In this document: positions 1 to 8,061 of the stretch, one piece after another
Numbering within the stretch: the first letter of the stretch is position 1
Layout: every line of letters begins with the position of its first letter
NCBI RefSeq assembly: GCF_009735585.1
Contig: NZ_VJVW01000004.1
Span: forward strand, 434,001-498,000
Source of the DNA: Christiangramia aestuarii
Lineage (GTDB): Bacteria; Bacteroidota; Bacteroidia; Flavobacteriales; Flavobacteriaceae
Length of the DNA stretch: 64,000 nt
Reading direction: 5' to 3'
Translations under genes and position numbers: made by a program
The notes under the pieces: model-generated
What the model saw: only the letters and a program-made list of their open reading frames with translations
The model's database searches: none
Told to the model about the DNA's origin: nothing

Positions 1-2283
1 CATGGAGGCCGATTGCTGCATCTGCTGACTCATTTTCTGCATTTTTTTTGCGGCGTCTTTTTGCTTTTGTTTAGCTCCAGTTTTATTTTCCTGTTGCAGC
101 TGATCCTTGGCTTCCTGCTGATCCTTTTGTATACTTTCCTCGTCTACCTTTTCCCTATCCAGATCTTGGGGTTGTTTAAGCTTTTCATTCTCCTTTTCAA
201 GCTCATCCATTTGTTTCCTGAAATCTTCAAATTCTTTGTTCAGCTCTTCCTGGCTTTGAGCATTATTTTCTTCCTCCTTTTCGGAAAGTTGCTCCTGCTT
301 TTCGGCAAGTTTTTCCAGATCACGAGATAATTTCCGCTTCTTTTCTTCCACGTAATATCTCTTGGTAAGCTCTAAAAGCTGTTCAAGGTTACGCTGGTTA
401 TTCTTGTTCTGTTTGGATAATTTTTCAAGCTTTTTACCCAGATCTTCTTTCTGAATCTTTTCTGAATATTCTTCAAGTTCCTTTAAAAGTTCCTCGTTTT
501 CCTCAAGTCTCTTTTCGTTGTTCTCGATACGTTTGTTCAGCTCCTTTTCCATGGGAGAGATCTCTTCATCCTTATTTTTTTCGAGGCTTTTCTCCAACTT
601 TTCAGAATAGGTCTTCATCATTTCATTCTGACGTTTTTGCCTCTTAAGAAACTCCTCCAGCTTTTTACGTTCGTTATAATTCAACTCCTGTTTCTCTTTT
701 TCGATATTCGAGATCTCCCTGAGTTCTTCTTCAGATCTTTCAAATTCCTCCAGCTTATCCCCTATGTTTTTGATGGCATCATTCTGCTCTTCCAGCTTTT
801 CGTTTTCAATTTCCTCGAGGCTCTTTTTTCGATAACTGAAAGTTTCTGAACGGGCAGATTTCGCTCCATTCACGGCGTCATTATCATAGATCTGAAAATA
901 ATAATTGTAAGATTTCCCTGACTCTAATGAGATATTCCCGGGAAAACTGAAATGGAATTCGTCAAAGCTTTCCTTGGAAATGGGGATATCTATACGCCGG
1001 GGAGCTTCCTTATTCTCTTCATTATAATAGACCAGTTGCAACCTGCTTAGTCCATAATCATCTGAAACATCTCCTTTAAAATATTGTACATCTTTATTGA
1101 TACTATCCTTTTGAGCGATCACTTTTATCTCAGGATACTGGTCTTTGATCACTTTGATACCATAATCAAGGTTTTCAAAATCCTTTACCTGTTCGTTGGA
1201 AGCGCTAACCGAGTAATTAAGGTTGGAAACGAGTCTTTCCTCATGATCAACCTTTTCATTTATTACCGGTAATTCCATAAGGGTATCTGCTAATTTGAAG
1301 TTGATGTTAGAAGTGTTTCGGGTATCAAAATTCCATTTGATGCGAGTTCCTTCAGGTACGGTCACATTTCCTGTGCCCGATATTTTTTCATCATTAAGTC
1401 CGGTATAGCCCGGATAATCCAGCTGCATTTCGAAATCCAGTATCTTGGGTACCCTTATCACTTCCAGCCGGTAGCTTGGAGAGGTCACTTCGTTAGACCG
1501 AAACCTGAAATCCATATCTTCAGAAATATCGCTTATGCTGTATTCAAAAATCCCGGGTGCGGTCTGCTTCATATAGTTCTCGCTATCCCCAAAAATGACC
1601 TGTACGGTTTCAGGATTATATTCTCCAACGGTCTTTACCTGTATCCTGAAATTCTCCCCTTCCCTACTCTTCAGTTCGGCATTCTGAATAATAAAATTAA
1701 AAGGAGCCGGCTTAAGGTAGGTGGTATTATAATCCGAAATCCGGGTAAAACTCTGGGTGATTGCATCGGCCTTTCCGGCGATAATCAATCCACCTATGAT
1801 CAATAAAGGAAGGATCACATATCGCAGATATTTTTTATTATCACTAAGATCTATGGCATTAGAAAATGGAACAGGTTTTAACCGCCGGGACTTCTGGTCT
1901 ATGCTCGCCAAAAGAAGATCTGAACTTTTTGAATTCCTTTTTAGCTGAAGCAGGTTGGTAAGCTTGTCGTTCACCTCAGGAAAATGTCGCCCGATGATCT
2001 GCGAAGCTTCAAATTCATCTATTCCCCGGGAAAGTTTCAGCAATTTAAAAAGAGGAATGCCAATGAACTCAAATAACAGGACGAATTCTACCAGGATAAA
2101 TAACCAGAAAAGAATGGTTCTCCCCGTAACTGAAAGCCAGAGAAAATATTCCAGCCCAATGACCAGTAGAAAATAGAGCAGGCCGATACCAAGAAACAAA
2201 AGGCTCCCCTTAAGTATCTCGTTCAGATAATACTTTTTGATGAATACCTCCAGTTTTTCCTGCACCAGCCCGAAATTCTCCAT
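1..2283 (-). CDS. Large membrane-anchored coiled-coil protein, DUF4175-like (partial, C-terminus outside window)
   Basis: The frame is open without a stop from an ATG at 2283 down to base 1, giving 761 codons and continuing past the left edge. Residues about 20-80 and 150-170 hold three hydrophobic segments. Residues about 185-470 are beta-rich and contain motifs such as SYNYYFQIYDND, typical of extracytoplasmic Ig-like domains. From about 485 to the edge the chain is almost entirely charged Lys/Glu/Gln heptad-like coiled coil. This layout fits the roughly 1100-residue Bacteroidota family usually labelled DUF4175 or hypothetical; no enzymatic motif is visible. The role is unknown and scaffolding in the envelope is a guess. 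It is divergent from gltX, with 118 bp between the starts. Many short open frames on the + strand here are only shadows of its low-complexity coding. Confidence 0.75.
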   Translation of the reverse strand, partial: MENFGLVQEKLEVFIKKYYLNEILKGSLLFLGIGLLYFLLVIGLEYFLWLSVTGRTILFWLFILVEFVLLFEFIGIPLFKLLKLSRGIDEFEASQIIGRHFPEVNDKLTNLLQLKRNSKSSDLLLASIDQKSRRLKPVPFSNAIDLSDNKKYLRYVILPLLIIGGLIIAGKADAITQSFTRISDYNTTYLKPAPFNFIIQNAELKSREGENFRIQVKTVGEYNPETVQVIFGDSENYMKQTAPGIFEYSISDISEDMDFRFRSNEVTSPSYRLEVIRVPKILDFEMQLDYPGYTGLNDEKISGTGNVTVPEGTRIKWNFDTRNTSNINFKLADTLMELPVINEKVDHEERLVSNLNYSVSASNEQVKDFENLDYGIKVIKDQYPEIKVIAQKDSINKDVQYFKGDVSDDYGLSRLQLVYYNEENKEAPRRIDIPISKESFDEFHFSFPGNISLESGKSYNYYFQIYDNDAVNGAKSARSETFSYRKKSLEEIENEKLEEQNDAIKNIGDKLEEFERSEEELREISNIEKEKQELNYNERKKLEEFLKRQKRQNEMMKTYSEKLEKSLEKNKDEEISPMEKELNKRIENNEKRLEENEELLKELEEYSEKIQKEDLGKKLEKLSKQNKNNQRNLEQLLELTKRYYVEEKKRKLSRDLEKLAEKQEQLSEKEEENNAQSQEELNKEFEDFRKQMDELEKENEKLKQPQDLDREKVDEESIQKDQQEAKDQLQQENKTGAKQKQKDAAKKMQKMSQQMQQSASM

Positions 2284-2373
2284 TTTCAATGCAATGTTTC
2301 CTTAAAAATACAATAAAATTAGTTCTTATAAGGGAAGTCCTTTTCAGCATTTAGGATTGGATTAATAAGGTTG

Positions 2374-2381
2374 TATCTTTG
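2374..2381 (+). promoter_or_regulatory. Promoter -7 element for gltX
   Basis: TATCTTTG matches the Bacteroidota -7 consensus TAnnTTTG, 20 bp upstream of the gltX ATG. No good TTG is seen at the usual distance upstream, so only the -7 half is supported. Confidence 0.45.
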
Positions 2382-2401
2382 CCAGCAAAAACCAGAAAAA
2401 T

Positions 2402-3916
2402 ATGTCTTCTAAAGTAAGAGTAAGATTTGCTCCCAGCCCCACCGGCCCATTACATATTGGTGGTGTTAGAACTGCCTTATATAATTATTTATTTGCCAAG
2501 AAACACGGCGGAGATTTTGTATTGAGAATCGAGGATACAGATCAAAACCGGTATGTGGAAGGAGCTGAAGATTATATTATTGAATCCCTTAACTGGTGCG
2601 GAATTCCTTATGATGAAGGCCCGGGAAAGGAAAAGGGATATGGTCCCTATAGACAAAGTGAACGCAAGGATAAATACCGTGAATATGCTGAAAAGCTCAT
2701 CGCTTCTGGAAATGCTTATTATGCATTTGATACAGCAGATGAACTGGATGCGCATAGAAAGGAACATGAAGAAAACGGTAAAACCTTTATCTATAACTGG
2801 CATAATCGCGAAAAACTGAAAAATTCACTTTCCCTTTCTCAGGAAGAAGTTCAAAAAAATATCGATGACGAGGAGCCTTACGTGATCCGTTTTAAATCTC
2901 CACAGGACGAAACACTGCATCTAAAAGATGTGATTCGCGGAGAAATGGAAATTGATACCAATATCCTTGACGATAAGGTTTTGTTCAAGAGCGACGGGAT
3001 GCCTACCTATCACCTGGCCAATATCGTGGACGATCACCTTATGGAAATAAGCCATGTAATTCGTGGTGAAGAATGGTTGCCTTCCCTGGCCCTGCATTAT
3101 ATGCTTTACAGGGCTTTTGGCTGGGATGCACCAGAATTCGCCCACCTTCCGCTTATCATGAAACCACAGGGGAAAGGAAAATTGAGCAAAAGAGATGGGG
3201 ACAAGATGGGATTCCCGGTTTTCCCTCTGGAATGGAAAGATCCAAAATCAGGGGATATTTCAGCAGGATACAGGGAAGATGGATATTTTCCTGAAGCCGT
3301 GGTGAACATGCTGGCATTTCTTGGATGGAATCCGGGGACCGAAGAAGAATTCTTCAGCCTGGAAGAGCTAACCAAAAACTTTGAACTGGAAAGGGTTCAT
3401 AAAGGAGGAGCTAAATTCGATCCTGAAAAGACCAAGTGGTTCCAGCAACATTATATGCAGGAAAAGGATAACGAGATCCTGGCCGATAAATTCGAGAAGG
3501 TCCTGGAAGAAAAAGAAGTTTCTGCAGAAAGAAATTACGTAAAAGAGGTAGTGGCCCTTATCAAGGAAAGAGCGGTATTCGTGGAAGATCTCTGGAACCA
3601 GGGATATTTCTTCTTCGTCGCCCCTACTTCATTTGATCCTAAGGATTCTAAAAAGGCCTGGAAAGAAGATACCGGTGAATTAATGACCGAATTACATGAT
3701 TTCCTTGAGGATGTAGATGACTTCAAAGCAGAAAATTTACAGGAAACAGTGAAAGGCTGGATCAAGTCTAAAGAAGTTGGTTTTGGTAAGGTGATGATGC
3801 CATTAAGGATCGCTCTTGTTGGAGCATTACAGGGTCCAGATCTTTACAAGATCGCTGAATTCATAGGAAAAGAGGAAACTCTAAAGCGAATTAAAACTGC
3901 TGTAGATACGCTGTAA
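2402..3916 (+). CDS. gltX: Glutamyl-tRNA synthetase
   Basis: Charges tRNA-Glu with glutamate in the cytoplasm. The 504-residue chain has the class I signature motifs: PSPTGPLHIGG (HIGH motif, His18-Gly21) in the Rossmann fold, and KLSKR (KMSKS motif, residues 260-264). The C-terminal third is the helical anticodon-binding region. Length is normal for the family. The ATG at 2402 fits the N-terminus of homologues and lies just downstream of a TAnnTTTG element. A hairpin terminator follows at 3941-3979, so it is probably a single-gene unit. A GlnRS gene lies 2.2 kb downstream, so this enzyme is expected to be the discriminating, glutamate-specific form; that is inferred from family knowledge, not from residues I can assign. 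Confidence 0.97.
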   Translation: MSSKVRVRFAPSPTGPLHIGGVRTALYNYLFAKKHGGDFVLRIEDTDQNRYVEGAEDYIIESLNWCGIPYDEGPGKEKGYGPYRQSERKDKYREYAEKLIASGNAYYAFDTADELDAHRKEHEENGKTFIYNWHNREKLKNSLSLSQEEVQKNIDDEEPYVIRFKSPQDETLHLKDVIRGEMEIDTNILDDKVLFKSDGMPTYHLANIVDDHLMEISHVIRGEEWLPSLALHYMLYRAFGWDAPEFAHLPLIMKPQGKGKLSKRDGDKMGFPVFPLEWKDPKSGDISAGYREDGYFPEAVVNMLAFLGWNPGTEEEFFSLEELTKNFELERVHKGGAKFDPEKTKWFQQHYMQEKDNEILADKFEKVLEEKEVSAERNYVKEVVALIKERAVFVEDLWNQGYFFFVAPTSFDPKDSKKAWKEDTGELMTELHDFLEDVDDFKAENLQETVKGWIKSKEVGFGKVMMPLRIALVGALQGPDLYKIAEFIGKEETLKRIKTAVDTL

Positions 3917-3940
3917 TAAAACAGCCAGTATAGTATTCAT

Positions 3941-3979
3941 ACCGATTTCGGATAAATTCTGAAGCCGGTTTTTTATTTT
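3941..3979 (+). terminator. Intrinsic terminator after gltX
   Basis: An 11-bp stem with one mismatch (3941-3951 against 3959-3969) and a 7-nt loop is followed at once by a T-rich tract (3969-3978). It sits 24 bp after the gltX stop. Confidence 0.65.
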
Positions 3980-4036
3980 ATAAGGATTCAGGCTTTTATG
4001 CTTAAATTGAAGCAATCTTAATTTAATTATTATTTC

Positions 4037-5005
4037 ATGTTCAATCTAGTCCTTATCCCCGTCCTGGTGGTACTCTCCCTTTTGGTGATCTTCTCAGGAA
4101 TTTTTATCGTAAAACAGCAAACCTCAGCGATCATTGAACGCTTTGGGAAATTTACCAGTATCAGAAATTCCGGGCTGCAGCTCAAGATCCCGGTAATAGA
4201 CCAGGTGGCAGGAAGGATCAACCTCAAAGTACAGCAACTCGATGTGCTGGTCGAGACCAAGACCAAGGACAATGTTTTTGTAAAGCTTAAGATCTCGGTG
4301 CAATTCCAGGTACGTAAGGATAACGTATACGACGCCTTCTACAAGCTCGAAAGCCCCCATGACCAGATTACGGCCTATGTATTCGACGTAGTGCGCGCAG
4401 AGGTACCTAAAATGAAGCTGGACGATGTTTTTGAGCGTAAAGACGACATAGCTATTGCCGTTAACCGTGAACTGAACGAAGCCATGCAGTCTTATGGTTA
4501 CGATATCATCAAGACCCTGGTAACCGATATAGACCCCGATGTACAGGTAAAAGCTGCCATGAACCGTATAAATGCTGCGGAAAGGGAAAAGGTGGCTGCA
4601 GAATACGACGCTGAAGCAGATCGTATCAAGATCGTGGCCAAAGCAAGGGCCGAAGCAGAAAGCAAAAGATTACAGGGACAGGGAATCGCAGATCAGCGTA
4701 GAGAGATCGCACGTGGTCTCGAGGAAAGCGTCGATGTACTGAACAATGTGGGCATCAATTCCCAGGAAGCCTCTGCCCTTATCGTCGTAACACAACATTA
4801 CGATACCCTCCAGGCCATTGGCGAAGAAACCAACAGTAACCTTATCCTTCTCCCCAACTCTCCCCAGGCGGGAAGTGATATGCTGAACAATATGGTGGCT
4901 TCTTTCACCGCTTCCAACCAGATAGGCGAAGCCATGAAGGAACAGAATCGAAAACAGGCCAGGGAAGGAAGATCTAAAAGAAAACCGGATAACGGAGATG
5001 TATAA
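4037..5005 (+). CDS. SPFH/band 7 membrane protein (QmcA/stomatin-like)
   Basis: 322 residues. One N-terminal transmembrane segment (about residues 4-26) is followed by an SPFH domain (about 27-190) with the family pattern KQQTSAIIERFGKF and an IPVIDQV turn. Then comes an Ala/Glu/Arg-rich coiled coil (about 185-235, containing AAEREKVAAEYDAEADRIK) and a polar tail ending in basic residues. Proteins of this kind oligomerise in the inner membrane and scaffold membrane microdomains or modulate membrane proteases such as FtsH. No NfeD partner is adjacent, which fits a stand-alone QmcA-like type. A strong bidirectional terminator lies at 5009-5029. Confidence 0.9.
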   Translation: MFNLVLIPVLVVLSLLVIFSGIFIVKQQTSAIIERFGKFTSIRNSGLQLKIPVIDQVAGRINLKVQQLDVLVETKTKDNVFVKLKISVQFQVRKDNVYDAFYKLESPHDQITAYVFDVVRAEVPKMKLDDVFERKDDIAIAVNRELNEAMQSYGYDIIKTLVTDIDPDVQVKAAMNRINAAEREKVAAEYDAEADRIKIVAKARAEAESKRLQGQGIADQRREIARGLEESVDVLNNVGINSQEASALIVVTQHYDTLQAIGEETNSNLILLPNSPQAGSDMLNNMVASFTASNQIGEAMKEQNRKQAREGRSKRKPDNGDV

Positions 5006-5038
5006 AAAAAAGCCCCAAATTGGGGCTTTGTATTTTTT
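5006..5038. terminator. Bidirectional intrinsic terminator
   Basis: The stem AAAGCCCC/GGGGCTTT (5009-5016 and 5022-5029) with a 5-nt loop is flanked by an A-run on the left and a T-run on the right. It can therefore end both the SPFH gene (+) and the convergent three-gene cluster (-) that stops at 5053. Confidence 0.85.
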
Positions 5039-5052
5039 AAAGAAATTTATCT

Positions 5053-5283
5053 CTATTTTGGGTTCGGGCTGGTATTTTTAATTCCCATGATCTTGGAAAC
5101 TGCCTTGAGGGCAAGAACTTTCTGTATCACCGAGCCAACAGCACTTCCCACCAAAGACATTGGCGAAAGATTTTGCTTGGTCTGGTCTATACTCAGCTTG
5201 ATCTCTTCCTTATCGATCTCTGTTTGTAATTTCAGGATCTTAAGGTCCTTGTCTATCTCGTCAAAAGAAGAATAAATTCTCAT
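5053..5283 (-). CDS. Small helical protein of the YtxH/holin-like cluster (DUF6327-like)
   Basis: 76 residues. The N-terminal half is charged and helical (KDLKILKLQTEIDKEEIKLS) and the C-terminal half is mildly hydrophobic (SLVGSAVGSVIQKVLALKAV). I recognise it only as the third gene of a conserved flavobacterial cluster; the DUF6327 label is from memory. Its ATG overlaps the stop of the upstream gene in TAATG, indicating translational coupling. Probably membrane-associated and envelope-related; function unknown. Confidence 0.75.
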   Translation of the reverse strand: MRIYSSFDEIDKDLKILKLQTEIDKEEIKLSIDQTKQNLSPMSLVGSAVGSVIQKVLALKAVSKIMGIKNTSPNPK

Positions 5284-5642
5284 TATTTGTCTTTATCGTT
5301 AAATACGGCTTTTGAGAACTTCCTTAGCACCAGCTTCTCTATAGGTTCCTTTCCGAATACCAGGATGAGCACGAAGACTATCAAATAGAATCCGCCTACA
5401 ATAAAGTATCCTGAACTGGGAACACCAATAGCCTCGCTTATTACAATGGCTAAGGCAAAAGAAATCATTACCCCCGCTGTACTCAATAGAAAAGCCATGA
5501 TAAGGAAACGCACCAGGGAGGTGGCTCCCTTCATTCCCTGTTTAAAGGCTTTTAGTTTATAATATTCAGAATTACTGTGAAGAAATGCCTGAATATTCTC
5601 ATTTACATCATGAATACTGTTGGATAGTTTTTCAAATGCCAT
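5283..5642 (-). CDS. Holin-like integral membrane protein (phage holin III-type superfamily)
   Basis: 119 residues with two strong transmembrane helices (about 43-72 and 81-99), a polar amphipathic N-terminus and a basic C-terminal tail. This matches the small Phage_holin_3_6-like membrane proteins common in Bacteroidota and Actinobacteria, which are not known to be lytic here. It lies 6 bp after the YtxH gene and overlaps the next gene by one base. Probably co-expressed with both in a stress or stationary-phase envelope response; that role is inferred. Confidence 0.8.
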   Translation of the reverse strand: MAFEKLSNSIHDVNENIQAFLHSNSEYYKLKAFKQGMKGATSLVRFLIMAFLLSTAGVMISFALAIVISEAIGVPSSGYFIVGGFYLIVFVLILVFGKEPIEKLVLRKFSKAVFNDKDK

Positions 5643-5648
5643 AAAAGA

Positions 5649-6020
5649 TTATACTACAGCTTTATCTGGGGTACTTCCAGACTTGCCTGGTTTATCTTTC
5701 TGCAATTTAGCGTTTTGTTTTCTTAATTCCTCGAGTTTTGTTTCCATCGAAGCCAGAATATCATCTGCCTTGTGACTGGCGGTAGATAGAGTCTCCTCTA
5801 ATCTCGCCTCAAAATCGGTCTTGGCTTTCCTGGCCTTTTCGGAAAGATTTGAAGACGTTTCGTGGTAACGTTTGTTCAGTCTACCCTGTGCCTCTTTAGC
5901 ATCCTTCTTTAGTTTTTTGCGGGTCTTGTCTCCACTATCTGGAGCATAAAGCAACCCAATTCCTGCGCCTATCGCAGCTCCTGTAATTAATGCTAAAAGT
6001 GTATTTCCTGTACTTGCCAT
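5649..6020 (-). CDS. YtxH domain protein
   Basis: 123 residues. The N-terminus contains the glycine-rich helix and signature GAAIGAGIGLLYAPDSG typical of YtxH/gas-vesicle-like proteins. A long charged coiled coil follows (about 35-105) with a Lys/Pro-rich tail. Homologues are general-stress proteins anchored by the N-terminal segment. First gene of a three-gene operon; a TATCTTTG element lies about 32 bp upstream on the minus strand. Confidence 0.9.
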   Translation of the reverse strand: MASTGNTLLALITGAAIGAGIGLLYAPDSGDKTRKKLKKDAKEAQGRLNKRYHETSSNLSEKARKAKTDFEARLEETLSTASHKADDILASMETKLEELRKQNAKLQKDKPGKSGSTPDKAVV

Positions 6021-6051
6021 AAGTTTTTGAATTTTAAGTTATTATTCTAAC

Positions 6052-6059
6052 CAAAGATA
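6052..6059 (-). promoter_or_regulatory. Promoter -7 element for the YtxH cluster
   Basis: On the minus strand this reads TATCTTTG, matching TAnnTTTG, about 32 bp before the YtxH ATG. The -33 half is not evident. Confidence 0.4.
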
Positions 6060-6146
6060 ACGGAAGCCACTACCTTAGCTTGTTAAGGTGCGGTTAATAT
6101 GTTAAAACTTCCATGCTAAAATATTCTTAAATATAGGCAATTATTT

Positions 6147-7826
6147 CTAATTCTTGATCTTAGCCCAGGAATCACGTAAGCTAACGGTCCTGTTAAAAAC
6201 AGGTTTTGCCGAGGTAGAATCCTTGTCTACGCAGAAATATCCTATTCGCTGGAACTGTACTTTCTCCCCTTCCTTAGCCTCTTTCAGGCTAGGCTCGAGA
6301 TATCCGGTTACGGTCTTAAGAGATTCCGGGTTTACAAAATCAAGATAGTCTCTGTCTTTTACCCCATCTGGAGTCTCTTCGGTAAATAACCTGTCGTAGA
6401 GTCGAACTTCGGCTTCTATGGCATGTTTAACCGAAACCCAGTGCAGAGTTCCTTTTACCTTTCTGAGAGATTCTTCGGTACCGCTGCCGCTCTTACTTTT
6501 TGGATCGTAAGTACAATGGATCTCGGTGATGTTTCCATCCTCATCTTTCACCACATCTTCTCCCTTGATGATATAAGCGTTCTTGAGCCTTACTTCCTTG
6601 TTTAGGGTAAGCCTGAAGAATTTCCTGTTCGCGCTTTCCTTAAAATCTTCTCTTTCTATATATAATTCTCTTGAAAATGGCACTTCGCGGCTTCCTGCCG
6701 ATTCATCTTCAGGATTATTTTCAGCTTCCAGCCACTCTTCTTCTCCTTCTGGATAATTGGTGATTACCAGTTTTACTGGATCCAATACTCCCATTACCCT
6801 TGGAGCAACCTTATTCAGGTCTTCCCGGGCACAGAATTCAAGGTGGGCTACGTCAATCAGGTTCTCACGCTTTCCAACGCCTATGGAATCGGCGAATTTT
6901 CTAATGGCCTCTGGAGTATAACCTCTTCTTCTAAGCCCAGAAATGGTTGGCATCCTTGGGTCATCCCATGAATCAACGATCCCTTTTTCTACCAGTTGCA
7001 GTAATTTTCTTTTACTAACGATAGTATGGCTTAGGTTTCTCCTGGCGAATTCCCTTTGTTTTGGTTCGAATTCACCCGGCTTGCTCACTTTTTCTATGAA
7101 CCAGTTATATAATTCTCTATGCGGAAGGAATTCCAGGGTACAGAAAGAATGTGATACCTGTTCTATAAAATCACTTTGTCCATGCGCCCAGTCGTACATT
7201 GGATAGATCTTCCAGTTGTCTCCGGTACGATGGTGGTTCTTATGCAGGCACCTGTACATCACAGGATCCCTCATAAGCATATTGGGAGAGCTCATATCTA
7301 TTTTAGCCCTTAGCACATGTCCTCTTTCCGGGGTTTCGCCGTTCTTCATTTTTTCGAACAACTCGAGGTTCTCCTCTACCGATCTTTTACGGTACGGGCT
7401 TTCTTTGCCCGGTTGGGTTGGTGTTCCTTTTTGTTCAGCTATCTCTTCTGAAGTCTGACTATCTACATAAGCATCTCCATTTTTGATCATTTCTACCGCC
7501 CAGTCATAAAGCTGCTGAAAATAATCTGAAGCATAACACTCCTTAGCCCATTTAAAACCTAACCATTCCACGTCACTCTTGATGGCATCTACATACTCCT
7601 GCTCCTCCTTGATAGGATTGGTATCATCGAACCTAAGGTTTACCGGGGCATTGTATCGCTCTCCAAGCCCAAAATTCAGACAAATGGAAGAAGCATGACC
7701 TATATGCAGGTATCCATTAGGCTCAGGTGGGAACCGGAACTTCAGGTTTTCCTTTTTATAGTCTTTCTGCAGATCTTCTTCTATGATTTGCTCAATGAAA
7801 TTGAGCGACTTTTTTCCTTCGGCCAT
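6147..7826 (-). CDS. glnS: Glutaminyl-tRNA synthetase
   Basis: Attaches glutamine directly to tRNA-Gln. The 559-residue protein has the class I motifs PPEPNGYLHIGH (His41-His44) and VSKRK (270-274, the KMSKS equivalent), plus the two C-terminal beta-barrel anticodon-binding domains (from about 340). The Glu/Gln-specific N-terminal sequence KFRFPPEPNG distinguishes GlnRS from GluRS. Its presence means this organism does not need the GatCAB route for Gln-tRNA. Monocistronic by layout, with a TAAATTTG promoter element 20 bp upstream. Confidence 0.97.
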   Translation of the reverse strand: MAEGKKSLNFIEQIIEEDLQKDYKKENLKFRFPPEPNGYLHIGHASSICLNFGLGERYNAPVNLRFDDTNPIKEEQEYVDAIKSDVEWLGFKWAKECYASDYFQQLYDWAVEMIKNGDAYVDSQTSEEIAEQKGTPTQPGKESPYRKRSVEENLELFEKMKNGETPERGHVLRAKIDMSSPNMLMRDPVMYRCLHKNHHRTGDNWKIYPMYDWAHGQSDFIEQVSHSFCTLEFLPHRELYNWFIEKVSKPGEFEPKQREFARRNLSHTIVSKRKLLQLVEKGIVDSWDDPRMPTISGLRRRGYTPEAIRKFADSIGVGKRENLIDVAHLEFCAREDLNKVAPRVMGVLDPVKLVITNYPEGEEEWLEAENNPEDESAGSREVPFSRELYIEREDFKESANRKFFRLTLNKEVRLKNAYIIKGEDVVKDEDGNITEIHCTYDPKSKSGSGTEESLRKVKGTLHWVSVKHAIEAEVRLYDRLFTEETPDGVKDRDYLDFVNPESLKTVTGYLEPSLKEAKEGEKVQFQRIGYFCVDKDSTSAKPVFNRTVSLRDSWAKIKN

Positions 7827-7845
7827 AACTGATTTTAATAAAGCG

Positions 7846-7853
7846 CAAATTTA
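7846..7853 (-). promoter_or_regulatory. Promoter -7 element for glnS
   Basis: On the minus strand this reads TAAATTTG, a match to TAnnTTTG, 19 bp before the glnS ATG at 7826. The -33 half is not clear. Confidence 0.4.
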
Positions 7854-8061
7854 TCAAATTTTAATTCCTCTGCATACTAAAGCATCAGAAAGCTTAATAA
7901 TTATAAGGTTTTCAAATAATCCCGTTAAATTTTACCTAAACCGACGGTCAAAATTTTCAAGCAATATTCGAATTACTAATTTAGAATCAACCTAAACCAG
8001 TGATTTATGGAAAATTACAGCAAAATTTTTCTCTATAACCGCCTGGGAAAAACTGTTGGCC

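Noticed and set aside
13-1272. Several short + strand open frames within the first 1.3 kb, leucine- and phenylalanine-rich
   Set aside because: They are antisense readings of the Lys/Glu-rich coiled coil of the minus-strand gene, which yields artificial Phe/Leu stretches.
5283-5642. The holin-like gene as a prophage remnant
   Set aside because: No endolysin, structural or integrase genes are nearby and the flanking genes are normal chromosomal stress-type genes.
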